Positions 11,178-22,938 of a stretch of DNA of 64,000 bases are shown in pieces. How positions within the stretch are numbered: position 1 is the stretch's first letter; every line of letters begins with the position of its first letter. The stretch spans positions 2,542,001 through 2,606,000 of the forward strand of contig JAOVFP010000008.1 in assembly GCA_025738555.1 (NCBI GenBank), in the 5' to 3' direction. The stretch comes from Cyathus striatus (taxonomy: Eukaryota; Basidiomycota; Agaricomycetes; Agaricales; Nidulariaceae). Made by a program: the position numbers and the translations under genes. The notes under the pieces were generated by a model that ran no database searches, was not told the DNA's origin, and was given only the letters and a program-made list of their open reading frames with translations.

Positions 11178-13929
11178 GTATTGTACTGCCTTATTTAACC
11201 AATCATACTAACATTGATAATTGACTTATGTTGTGAATATTCAAACATACATCTGCAGATTAGACTGATATTGAGTGTGATTGTGTATAAAAGTATATGT
11301 ATGTATGGTTTATCTCTATTGTCATATTTGCATTCACAAAAATGTACCCTATGCAAGTATCCACATCATATAGATTGACAAATATTATTATATTAACTTG
11401 TGCAAGGGTGTGAATATGAGTACAAGCATAGTTTGTGCATAAATCTATGATAACTTACATATCCATGTATGTGCATGGGCCAATCTGAAAAATGTAACTA
11501 TACACATGCATCTGAATATTACACTTAGATTTACACTCACAAGTACTTGCATCAATATTGTATTCACATTGGCACATGCTCAATTTAATTGAATTTGAGC
11601 ATGATCATGATAGATATTACCACTCACACACATATAGTATACATATCCTTTAATTTGAATTTTAGCATGGATATGGAAAAATATCTTATTCACATTCAAG
11701 TATTAAGTATGACTGTGAGTGTAATGGGTATTATTTTTCACACTCACACATATTACTTTACACTGAGTGCAAATTTATACTTTATACTCACACTGCTCAC
11801 ACAGTGGTAAGGTTCTGTCCATATAAAGATTGTCCTTTACAGATATACATTCAATATATGGTATATTTATATGAACTGGACATCCTTATGTGATGCTATG
11901 ACCAACCCAAACAACTGAAACTTAGCTTCATTTTTAGCAATCCATTGCTAGTATGCTACTAAATCCAGATTAAAAAACTGGAAAGTTGAACTTCTGTGCA
12001 GTCCCCATTACTTTGTCAAGCAATTTTTCTGCCTGAATGGTAGAAATGGTAGAATTAGCATTTTGATGTGTTGAACCATCCTCCTGAACACATTTCAACA
12101 CTCTCAACATCAGACCAAATCTGTCATAATCCCAAGCATTGGACACCAAGAAATACATCTCAGGAACTCAACTACAAGCCAGTAAAGAAACAGCCACAAT
12201 ACATATGAAACAAAACAGTAATATTCACTCCATATCAATCAAACCATACCATTGTCTGGCCAACAACTCTACATCTCTTCTGCTCTCACCACCACTTTAA
12301 GACTTTGTAACATCTATTTTTCATTCTCCATATTTCAATCACCCTGGAATGATAGTCTAATCTTGGTAACTCCCCTGCACCCAGTTAAAATTTATTCACT
12401 TCTTTAGGTATATTTTCTTTTTGTTTCTACTATTCAAACTCTGTACCTAGGTCTATAGCACTTCAGTTAATTTCACCCCTCTGATCTTGCTCTGATCTAC
12501 TGTTCTTCTGCTCTCACCATTGCTCTCAATTGCTGTCTCCCACATTATTACTGCACTCATCAGTTCTAATCACTGAAAACATTTCAGAACTTCATCTTGA
12601 AGTTCCATTATTTGTTGTGTCATTAAACCTCCCATATACATTGCTAACATTCCCTTTGACTCTACCTTATAACTTTAAGGTTAGATGGACACACCAACTG
12701 CTCACAGGTCTTCAGGTCTTTGTTGAGGAACCTCCAAGCACATTTCCTCCTCTTCAACTTGCAAGTTACCACCACAGTCAATTTATTTTGTGATCACTGG
12801 TAAATCCCCAACAGTGAGTCTGACTTGAATCTGAAAATGGCTTAGTGAACTGGTGGAATCTGGTAGGCCAGCTTTTCAAACCTTTTACAACCTCTTATTA
12901 ACTTTAATATTTCTAGTTTTATTACTATATTTCTCAATTACTGCTGCAGGCACAGAAGTACAAGCCATTATAGAGTGGTGAATGGTCCAAGCATGTGTTA
13001 TTATAATTTATATCATATCACTCATATCACTCTTTCTCAGTTAGCTGTGATCTAATACTTTGTTGGACATCTTGGTAATACAATAGCTCTGTAAAGCTGA
13101 GTTCAAATTTTGCTACATTATGGGGTAGACTGTCCCCATCAAATAATGGTGCAGCATGGAGCCTTATAATATATAGTACCATGTACATCCCTACCTGAGT
13201 GTGACATGACACTATTTACTTTAATATGGGTGTGAGTTCATACCTATCATGTAGTGTTACTTGGTGTTCAAACTTGAGTATAAATTGAATGCCAGGACAT
13301 TTGTTTCACACCTCACACATCTAACTTAAGCACTAAATATATTTACCCATGTTCATGGTCAAACTTTAATGCTCATGGTTAAACTTCATTAAATGTAACT
13401 ATAAACACAAACTATACATTTCAAGACCCATACATACAATCATAATATTAACGTACACTTAGTTAAAATTACCATACTTTTGTGCTCACTTTCACACTCA
13501 CAGATCAAATGATGTATCTATGATGTGGATCTTTTTTTTTTAAAAAAAAAAAAAATCCTGTATTTTATGTTGGTGATGGAAGACCGTATGTCTTGACAGT
13601 GTAGTGTCTACCTAAGAGTAAGGTGAGGTACAGAGTAAGAGAGTACAGCATGATAGAATGTATGGTAGTGCTGGCAGTTATAACATAAACTCAGGATGTC
13701 TGCCCAGGGGACAAGACACCAGGAGGGTTGGTCTGGTGGCAACACTTGTGGGTGAGTGTGCACCATTTGTTGTGATGTTGTGGCCTGGTGGCCAGTGTGT
13801 TATGTTTGATATTAAGTATGCAAATGAAGAACCAAGAAGTTGAATAAATACAAGCAGCAAGCTGCAGAGCCAAAGATCAGAGCTCAAATACTACAACATA
13901 GTCAAGCATGGTTGTCCAGCTTTCCATAG
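11178..13929. other. AT-rich region without recognisable genes
   Basis: Long AT-rich stretch, rich in CACTCACA and TATATG runs. Open frames are short and none has a recognisable domain. At 13531-13555 there is a run of T followed by a run of A, a low-complexity hairpin. The region probably consists of old degraded repeats. Confidence 0.5.
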
Positions 13930-14101
13930 TGTGGAAGGTCTGGTCACATTGCTGCTAGGTGCATGTTTAATATGCCTCAGGAAGTCAAGGATTGGATCAT
14001 GTCCAACTCTTCTCATAACAGGTCTATGCAGCAGGCCAACTCTGCCTATCACTTCCTTTCCTCCCTAATTCACTCCCCCAATAATTCTCCTAATCCCCAA
14101 T
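13930..14101 (+). pseudogene. Possible retroelement Gag zinc-knuckle fragment
   Basis: One frame gives C-GRSG-H-IAAR-C (spacing x4, x4), followed by MFNMPQEVKDWIM and an open stretch to a TGA near 14100. This resembles the last three ligands of a CCHC knuckle as in Copia-type Gag. The first cysteine is not in frame (a TAG sits just before), so it is at best a decayed remnant. Confidence 0.3.
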
Positions 14102-14274
14102 GAATTTTAGTTTTTGGCTACCCTGCATTCCAAATGACAATAATTATAGCATACACCAACATTCTTTCATTGCTTCTTACACTGTCAATCTGTCTCAAAA
14201 ATGAAGCTATACAGAATAGTATCAATATATGTTTGACATAATGATGATCATAGAAGACATTTCTAAACTAAGTA

Positions 14275-17200
14275 TTACTGTATCTTAAAAACCCTTTTAA
14301 CCCATTGTTTGGCTCTTAATAAATTTAATTTAGGTATTCCAACACCAGCTACAGTCAAATTGCTCTGTTTGACTTGATGGTAATTATTCTGCTTCTTCAT
14401 CTCTTGCAGAAATTCAATACACTCCACTGTTGAAGGGTGATCAATGCCATAAACTCTTGACCGCCCTTCTATAGCTTCCTGTATTAGTCTTTCTGCTTCT
14501 TCAATATTGTTATGGTTCTGGCAGTATGTGTAACCAAGATTATATAGAGCTGTCAAAGTGAAAGGATGCCTAGCACCAAAGATCCTCATAGCAATATCTA
14601 GAGAGTTGCATAGTAGCAGTTCTGCCTCCTTAAAATTTCCTTTCTTAACATAAGTATTTGATAAATTGTTCATACATAAAACAGTATCAGGGTGATCTTC
14701 TCCCAGAACTTCTTTTGCCTCATTCAGAGCATGGAGTTGCAGCTTCTCTGCCTCCTTCAGCTTACCTATTTGAGAGTATATAACTCCCAGCTGATTCATA
14801 TTCAAAAAAATATCAGGATGTTCTGTACTGTGTGCTTTTATTATTTTGTCAAGCACATGAACTTGTAAAACCTCTGCCTCCTTCCATTTCCCAAGGTCAC
14901 AGTAAGTTCGTGCCAGATTGGCCATACTTCTAATAGTACTAAAATGATTTGCACCCAATAATTTGGTTTTTAGTTCCAGGACTTGTACCTGCAACTCCTC
15001 TGCTTCCTTCCACTTCCAGATATCAGAGTATGTTCTTGCTAAATTTCCCATAATACGTACTGTATCATAATGATCTTCACCATACAATCTGATTGCCTTG
15101 TCAAGAGCTTGTTCCAGCATAATTTCAGCTTTTTTCCATTTTCCAAGATCAGTATATGTTCTTGCCAGCTTACTCATACCTCGTAGAGTATTAAGATGAT
15201 CTTCACCATAGATTTTTAATCTTTTATCTAGGACTTGTATTTGCAGTTTCTCTGCCTTTTCCCACTTTCCAAGATTAGAATATGAAGCAGCTAGATAAGC
15301 CATGCTTTGAACAGTTTTTGGATGATCTTCACCAAGAGTTCTAATCCATATCTCTAGAACTTTTATTTGTAGTTTTTCTGCTTGTTCCCATTTCCCTAAA
15401 TTAGAGTACGTAGCAGCCAAGTTAGTCATACTCTGCAAAGTATCATGATGTTCTTCACCAAGCAATCTTTTTATTATTTTGAGGACTTTTATTTCTAGCT
15501 TTTCTGCCTGTTCCCATTTCCCAGTTTCAGAGTATGTAACAGCTAAACTAGCCATACTTTGAACAGTTTCAAGGTGCTCTTCACCATAGAATCTGATTCT
15601 CATTTTTAAAACCTCTAAATCCAGATTTTCAGCCTTCTCCCATTTCCCAAGGTTAGAGTAAGTAATAGCCAAATTGGCCATGCTAAGAAGAGTGTCAGGA
15701 TGCTCTTTACCATGTAATTTGGGAGTCATCTCCAGAACTTCTAGTTCCAGCTTCTCTGCCTCTTTCCATTTCCCTAAATCAGAGTATACAATTGCCAGGT
15801 TTGTCATACTTATAAGAGTACTGGAATGTTCTTTGCCAAGTATTTCCTTGTTCATTTCCAAAACCTTCATTCTTAACTTCTCTTCTATCATATGTTTTCC
15901 ACATCTCCCCAATGCATTTGAAAATTTGATTAAAACATCATAGTGGTAGTCATTCAGGTCTCCTCTTGACAAAGTTTGAAGAATATGTAGCATAATATCC
16001 TGATTGTAGACATATTCATTCTGATTATTATTGTTTGTTATTGAAGCTGCCAGCATTCCCCTGGAAGTCAACATCCAGTACTTCTGGTCATCAATTTCTA
16101 ATCTGTCCTGACCCCAGAACTGAACTAATGGATGGAGAGTATAATGCTTTGAATTATCTCTCTTAATCAATGAAAATGACATAAGAACTGAAAGTGCTTT
16201 ATAGTAGATTGGTTCATTCCAATCTTTATTTTCATTTATGTTAAATAGCTCTTGATCCATGGTGCTAATAAAAACAGGTCTGATTTCATTTCTGTATTCA
16301 TGAACATGTGCATAGTAGTGATTTGCTGCTCTTTCAAATATACTTGTACAAATGTTTTGATGGTGTAGGAAGCATGATATGTTGATAATAGTTATGGCAC
16401 ATTTAGCAACTTTTGCTTTATTGCTATCAGGATTTGTGGCCATTCTTAAAAGTCTCTGGAATGAGATTTCCCATGTACCATAAACACTCTTTTCATATTT
16501 TGATGCACCTCCAAATGATTCATTATCCATTAGCTTGGCTCGATGTTTTCTATAAATATTCAAATACTCAGTAATATCACAGTTCCCACTCATAATATAA
16601 GCACCAGCTTGAGAGATTGCTAATGGAAGATAATAAAGTTCAGAAACAATGTCTTTTGCCACAGCATCATATTGATTTGATTCTCCTTCTGGCAAGCCAC
16701 TAGCTTTGAGTAGCAACTGTATAGCTGCTTCATGTGTCATGCCTGTAACTTCAGCAGAGTATTTATTTGTAGTTATTCTCCTGAGTTCATGATTTCTGCT
16801 GGAAATTAAAATGCACCCCCCGTTTCCAGATGGAATAAATTTCTCCATGATTTCTGGAGGCCCATCAGCATTGTCAAAAATCATCAGCCACTTGCATTTG
16901 AGAAAGGAAATCCAATTGATGACCCCATCTGGTGAAAATTTTGATGCATGAGAGGTGTGGTATGACTTATAAAGATTTCTGAGACTTTGTTTAATACTTT
17001 CTTCTGAAGTTGAATCAACCCAAAATATGTATTTGAAACTAGATAATAATTAAGACATGAATCATCTCATATTAATTACTAACTTACTAATTTTCTGTCT
17101 CATCTTTGAACTTCAAACAAATCTGGGTTTTGCCAATTCCTCCCATTCCATATAGAAGAAAGTATTTTCGAGTCTGATCATCTGAATGTTCAGGCATGAA

Positions 17201-17466
17201 GTGCATTACCAAAATTTCAAGGTATTTCTCTTGCCCAGTAAACATTTGGCTTGAGCATGGTATAGTTTGTGTAATTGGGGACAGTCGCCCACTGTCATTT
17301 ATGTGATTGGCTATATTGACCTTAAATCAAGTTCATAAGGCACAGCGGCATCTACGAATAGTGATATTACCTCTCCTGTAATATATACACCGCTAGATTG
17401 ATCTATCATAGTTGGTTGATTTATGTTGAAGTGATGTGCATTCGCCAATATGCTTGGAGCTGCCAT
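14275..17466 (-). CDS. NB-ARC-TPR protein (fungal NLR-like STAND ATPase)
   Basis: Predicted 1030 aa from three exons: 17466-17371, 17320-17088 and 17038-14275; both introns (50 and 49 nt) keep phase. The start (MAAPSILANAHHF, in a CACCATGG context) was chosen because the first exon joins cleanly to the rest. A short N-terminal segment leads to a P-loop GMGGIGKT (aa 90-97), a Walker B-like LMIFD (161-165), LPLAISQAGAY near 247 and an HPLVQ winged-helix signature near 407. About eleven 42-aa tetratricopeptide repeats follow (about 520-990, type NLA.TYS.LGKW.EAE.L...L, GE.H.DT). Family members are thought to be ATP-driven switches that oligomerise on ligand sensing and often act in allorecognition or defence. 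No N-terminal effector domain is visible, so the partner is unknown. The coding sequence is markedly AT-rich compared with genes to its right, yet intact. Confidence 0.85.
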
Positions 17467-17998
17467 GGTGGATTGATTATTCTTAGGGCGAGTTTGGCAC
17501 CATCAAATAGATGCTGTACTTATACAATCGATACAGGCGTAATCAAACCTGAATTGAGTTTTCAGTCGATTCACACTGCCTCAATAATTTAAATTCAACG
17601 CTCGACTAATTTTGTAGAACTTCTGTCACGAGGCCAGAATATGCAAAGCTCACGTCACCGTGTCAGAGCTAATGTCACAGCAGTCAACGAGAAGATATCG
17701 AAAAATGTGTAGCATACCCGACAACAAGTATAATTTAACTTGGCAATTCCTACCACATTACCGGCCCCATGTATCATAGCACTCTTCCAATCGTATTCAA
17801 GTTCACGTTCATAATTCGATCCTACGTTGCAGATATATATAGCAGCTTATCGTACCGTCTCAAGACACAAATAGAAATCCCCCACGCCTGTCTTTCTTTG
17901 TCACTGAATTTGACAGTGCATCCGATTGTGAAGTGTCGTTCGGAACCATTTATCATATACCGTCATAAGCGATTATCAGGAAAGGGCCCAGCTACTTC
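17467..17998. promoter_or_regulatory. Intergenic region between divergent genes
   Basis: Separates the minus-strand NB-ARC gene from the plus-strand reductase remnant, so it would have to hold both promoters. A TATATATA stretch lies near 17832, roughly 165 bp before the reductase start. No other motif is compelling. Confidence 0.3.
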
Positions 17999-19280
17999 GT
18001 GCCTGCTATCCCACCATCTGCAAACAGCAAGATCCTCGTCACAGGGGCCAATGGATACGTAGGAATGTGGATCGTACGCACCCTCTTAGAGGGTGGCTAT
18101 TCCGTCCTCGCAGTGGTGAGGACAGAGCAAAAGATTGCTTATATGAAGCAATACTTTGGACACCAAGGAGAAAGGTTTGAGATTGCCGTGTTAGATGATA
18201 TGATAAAGGTAATGCTGTATCGCTCATGAATAACAACACCGCTGATATGATAATACATGGTTAGCCGGGAGCATTCGACGAAGCTGTTAAGGGTGTAAAC
18301 GGTGTCATACATACAGCATCTCACACCCTAGTGAAGATCCAGATCCAGATGGTATACCTCGTATCCCTTCTTTTGTCTTCTATCCTTACTCGAAAACCAG
18401 CTATGATCGTCCCATCGGTCGGAATGACACACAGCTTGCTGCAAAGTGTCCTAACTTACGGGTATGATGTCTATTGATTCCTTTTTACTTCTTTTGTTTA
18501 TGGTGTAGTCCAGAACCAACGTTAAACGTGTAATCTATACGTCTTCGAGCGCAGCTATCATATCAGGATCGGTCTGGCGAGAAATGAATGAAAATGATTG
18601 GAACGATGAAGCTATAGTCACAGTTAAGACCGAGGGACTTAACACACCACGATTGACGAAGTATTCAGCGTCCAAAGTTCTAGCAGAGCGCGCAGCATGG
18701 GATATCTATAAAAAGCACAAATCGAGTATTAGTTGGGACTTGGTGACGCTTTGTCCCCCAACTGTGAGTTATTTTTCTAGGACTCGAACGATCACAGCGG
18801 ACATGCGCCGACAATCCGCATATAGGTCTTCGGACCGCCTATTCAAGATGTCAATTCTATTAGCACCCTCAACGGATCTCTGAGGCTCTTCTACTTCACC
18901 GTTTTATCTCCCACCTCACAGTCTAAGGAACAAGTGGAGACTTCAACATCGTGGGTAGACGTGCGCGACGTGGGAGAAGCGCACCTTCGTGCACTTAAGC
19001 AAGATAATGCAGGAGGGGAGAGAATCATTATCTCTGCAGGTACGTTATTCCTCTTGGATACACACCCACGATTACACTTAACACGTCATTAGACGTATCG
19101 ATATGGCAAGAGTGGATTAATCTCTGTTCTCCGGGGTCTGGGTTCCCAGGAGCACAAAGAGTCATCAAGCGATGGCTGAACAATTCAAAGGGTAAAAGTC
19201 TACTTGGGATGGAGTATCGGACGATGTCGCAGACTGCTGGAGATATGATGGCGGAGTTTAAGGCCAAGGAGTTGATTTGA
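17999..19280 (+). pseudogene. NAD(P)-dependent aldehyde/dihydroflavonol-4-reductase-like gene, decayed
   Basis: Short-chain (extended SDR) reductase of the dihydroflavonol/cinnamoyl-CoA/aldehyde reductase type. Six exons are deduced: 17999-18208, 18265-18351, 18401-18461, 18514-18763, 18826-19039 and 19093-19280. It has the Rossmann motif VTGANGYVG near the N-terminus, VIYTSSSAAI, the catalytic YSASK, a VFGPPIQDVNSIS segment and SWVDVRDVGEAHLRAL. Two lesions: the expected start codon is GTG with no upstream in-frame ATG before a TAA, and at about 18321-18330 two extra bases in a CACAC run shift the frame between VIHTASH and PSEDPD. The rest is well preserved, so loss is recent or I have missed an unusual 5' exon. 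It lies next to the P450 array and may have belonged to the same pathway. Confidence 0.65.
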
Positions 19281-20817
19281 AGATAAGTGGCAAGATCAGA
19301 CGAAAACCAGAGTGAACTTGAATACGAAATGTATGGTAAACGAGGGGGTAGAGGGGTGTTGGAACGTAGGACATGTTTCTTTGTTTTTAGTGAACGTGCT
19401 AGCACGGCGGATACGTAAGATGAAGAGGATGGGGGCGTCATGGAGACGGAAGTGATTTGAACTTACCAATGTCCATCCTTGCCAATTGTACTTGAGCTGT
19501 ACAACCAAAGTCGTTCACAAATTCAATACACAGGTTCGGGCCCTCCATTAACCCAGCGTATTCCATGCATCCAGATAAGCATATGTGACAAAGAGCGAGA
19601 GAAGGATGTGCATTGTAGCTCTGCGTGAAGTCAAAGGCGAACTCTAGGACGGTGACGATGTGCCAGAATCCCGACTCCCCCGAACCGAAGTCAACATGTC
19701 ACAGTCACAATTAAATTGATCATGTGACCTCGGCAATGTTGTCCCTCGTCTCATCCTCATCCACATACTTTGTCTGCGTTAGATATCCCTCCTCTTTTGC
19801 ACAGTCTTTAGGCTCTCTCGATGGCAATCTGAATTGCGGCATGGCTACTTTATGGGAGCTTGTATGATGCTTGGATGGTCTTGAAGGAGGTTGTTGAACG
19901 CGATATTCGGAAAGGGGATGGGATACACTAGCAGGTACGCTCTCGTTGGATGCTTCTAATGGATGTGTGCTCAATGAAAATGAACCAGTGATAAATACAT
20001 ACCGTGTACTTCATAACAAACAATTCTTTTTGTTGAGTTATGCCCAAGCTGTCTATGAGTGGCGGAGCAGCAACTACTGCCACTCCCCTCGAGGCCAATT
20101 GCAATTCTGATGGTAAGAAGATATGGGTACATCGTCAAGCTCCTACACACCCGAGCCATTTGTTATGTGGTTTTATTGTCCTACCTACAGCCAACCCGAA
20201 AGGTTTCGTCCTACGTTATGCCTCGCGGATGGATGCCACAGAATTCATGAAGGCAATATGAAGGTCACACTGAATAGTGCTTGGTATGACTTGGTAGTAA
20301 CTGCCTGTAACGGGAAGATTGGATGAGTGCTCTTAGGATAGGTACGTTCGAAGAGAAATACATTAAGAGTAATCTCGAGGATACTTATTGGAGGCCGGAT
20401 GGAGCGACAGAGTCCTCGTTTTCTACATGTATGACGCTGACTTCCATTCCGTCTTCTAACCACCTTCTTTCAACACGACAACAACATGTTTTCTCACTCC
20501 AGGTCTTTTCGTCTTCAAGTGTTCTTCCACTTTGCCTCTCTTGGTGCTACAGTGTGTAGGCGAGTACTTCATTCATCTTTCTCGTCAGGTATCTTGCTTT
20601 CATTACAATCGGGTCAATAATATCGATGAGTCCATGAAATAAGATCGGTAAAGAATAACTATGCTGTGACTAATGCATAAAAGTCGAACTGACGACGATA
20701 GATATTCGTTATCCAGGCTCAATTATAATAAAAAAATCAACGTATTAAACACAACTAGCTCTTCTAAAAACCAACGAAAACTTTATCAGCTTCGGAACCA
20801 TGAAGGTCTAGTTCGAA
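19281..20817. other. Intergenic region, no confident gene
   Basis: Between the reductase remnant and the end of P450 A. Several short open frames exist on both strands, including a spliceable 48-codon frame starting at 20040, but none has a recognisable domain. Function not assigned. Confidence 0.4.
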
Positions 20818-22873
20818 CGAATGAGACTTTCGATAGCGGCTGAGCGAGCCTTAATGGTACATTCGAATGGTTCAGGATGGCTAACGATTTAGATTAATAA
20901 AGATAAAAGAATGTCATGCAAACGGCACTCACAGAACGGTTCCTTCGTGGAGCTTTGGGTTTGGTATGATTGGCATGCCGTCCTTCATTACAGGACTGAT
21001 ATTGAACGTCGCAAGGATGGAGGTTATAGCAATCCACATGGACGCGTCACCTAGATGCCTTCCTGGACAGATACTAGCACAGAACATGAACTCTACCGGC
21101 AGCTAAATTGGATTATTTACCATGCTCACCGACGACCGAAACCAAATATATAATTTCGAGGATCTTCTTCCGGAGCGTGCCCATCGGTAGAGAGGAATCT
21201 TTCAGGTGAGAACTTCTCTGGATCTTTATACGTATTCGGGTCTCTCACGAATTGCCTACGAAATTTCATCAGGTCATCGGACAAACCTACCAAGGGGGGA
21301 AATGACAATAATCACTTACCAAATGTTTGCAGTTATCGCAGTCCCTTTCGGAATGAAATAACCATTATAAACATCATCTTCGCGTGCGACATGGGGAAGA
21401 GCTTCGGACGATATTCAACTGATCGTGATAAATTGAATCGCAAGTAGTAGACCTACCAAGGGCACTGATGGGGTACGAACGCAACACTTCCCAGAACAGC
21501 GCTTCGACATATGGCAAGTTATGACGATCGTCAAAGGTTGGTAGTCTTCCTGAATCAATCACCGTATCGATTTCTAACTGGGCTTTCGCTTGTTCAGAAG
21601 GATGCAGGACCATGGCAAGGAAAAATGACTGAATTCCCGCTAGTGTCTGATAATGATATTAACAAGATATATATTAGGTATTATTGTGCTGGTCACGGTA
21701 GCCTCGCAACTCACTGTGTCGGAACCGCCACCATATATGTCGGAAGCTGTTATTTTTATCTTCCGAATTTGGTCAGCTGTCAAACCATCGTTGTTGGCTA
21801 GCGACGCATGGACAAAGCCTAACTTCTCGATACCGTCATTCTGGAACAATAATCAGGGTTGGTACTGCGTGATTCACTGTTGAAGCTAACTCTTACCAAC
21901 TGTTGTTGAGCCCATTCAAACGGAACATCCAACATCTTGTTGAAGTCATCTTTGTAGACAGGTATTTTTTGTTTCCATCCAGCGCCTGGGAACCAATCTG
22001 GAATATAACGGACTGGATAGAAAATCGGTCAGTACCTGTTTGTGCGTATCACCGAGGGATTGACTCACGTGCAGGGATTATGTCCACCAAGAAAGCACCA
22101 CTTATGGTCAATTCCGAAAATTCATTCATTGAATTTGCAACGATAGCCAGCAATGCATCGTCTTCTCGCTCCACTTTGTATCCGTAACCTATAAGCAAGG
22201 CGCTCGATGCGGCATACCTATCGATCATTGATAAGTTTTTAAAAAAAATTTGGTGATGAAGGAAACAGACATTCTGATACCGAGAGTCCAATCCATTGGC
22301 TTATCTAGGAGCCTCTTCAAGAAATTGTGGGCCCCACTTTGTAAAATGTCACTGAAGGAATCGATGACCTTTGCACGCGACCCCAAGTACTGAGCAAGGT
22401 ATCGACGACCATCACTCCAAGGTCCACTTCGATCATAGTGCTTGAGGCCGATGGTCTCACCCCACCCTACGAGGTCCCCCGCCATTATGAACGTTGGTCT
22501 ATCACTATATTGTTTTCCTTTCTTGTCGAGAAGGTCCACAGCTATTGTGGGATCATTCAAAATGATCATCGGTTTACCGAAGACATTCACATAGACCATT
22601 CCACCTGGACGATGTTAGTCAATAATATGAAATATATATTCCACTGATGCATTTTGATATACCGTAGGTATCTCCCCATCGTGCGAACGTAACCCAGTGT
22701 TGGGACTTTGGAAAATCTAAAATGTTGCCGATGTACGGGAGGCCTTTTGGACCCGGTGGAAGAGGTGCTATGTTGCGACGCGTGCGGTAATTGTATATGA
22801 CCGCACAGACCGCACAGATCCCAGTCACGATGAAAAGGAAGTTTGTGTCTGGAAATTGAATATTGTCGGACAT
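20818..22873 (-). CDS. Cytochrome P450 A (CYP64/OrdA-like monooxygenase)
   Basis: Membrane-anchored heme monooxygenase of the ER, with the same ten-exon plan as copy D. The start is the second ATG of the first exon frame (MSDNIQFPDTN), followed by a hydrophobic anchor and the proline-rich hinge [14 protein letters not shown]. Later motifs in order are the I-helix IYGGGSDTT, ExxR (EVLRSYP), SPERF and [14 protein letters not shown] with the heme cysteine; it ends IRSN. All joins I tested keep phase (for example the phase-1 join at DTYG/GMVY, and TG|G making the Trp of NIW), and I see no stop. The EVLR-SYPISALG segment differs from the SFYPFVPL type of its sisters, so substrate range may differ. 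The substrate is unknown; relatives include O-methylsterigmatocystin oxidoreductase-like enzymes. Confidence 0.85.
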
Positions 22874-22930
22874 ACTATGGCAGAGTAGTACTCGAGGAAA
22901 AGGACGAAGAACACAGCTCATTTCCTTTCA

Positions 22931-22938
22931 TATTTATA
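22931..22938 (-). promoter_or_regulatory. TATA box candidate for P450 A
   Basis: TATAAATA on the minus strand, about 58 bp upstream of the start codon. Copies C, D and E have a TATA-like element at a similar distance (40426-40432 for D, 44932-44938 for E). Confidence 0.4.

Noticed and set aside
13531..13555. T-run/A-run as a terminator
   Set aside because: No gene ends nearby; it is simple low-complexity sequence in an AT-rich stretch.
17999..19280. Intact reductase gene starting at GTG
   Set aside because: Nuclear fungal genes rarely start at GTG, and the two-base shift in the second exon remains unexplained by splicing.
20040..20250. Small spliced gene with GTAAGA donor and CTACAG acceptor
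   Set aside because: The result would be only 48 codons with no recognisable feature; chance is a sufficient explanation.
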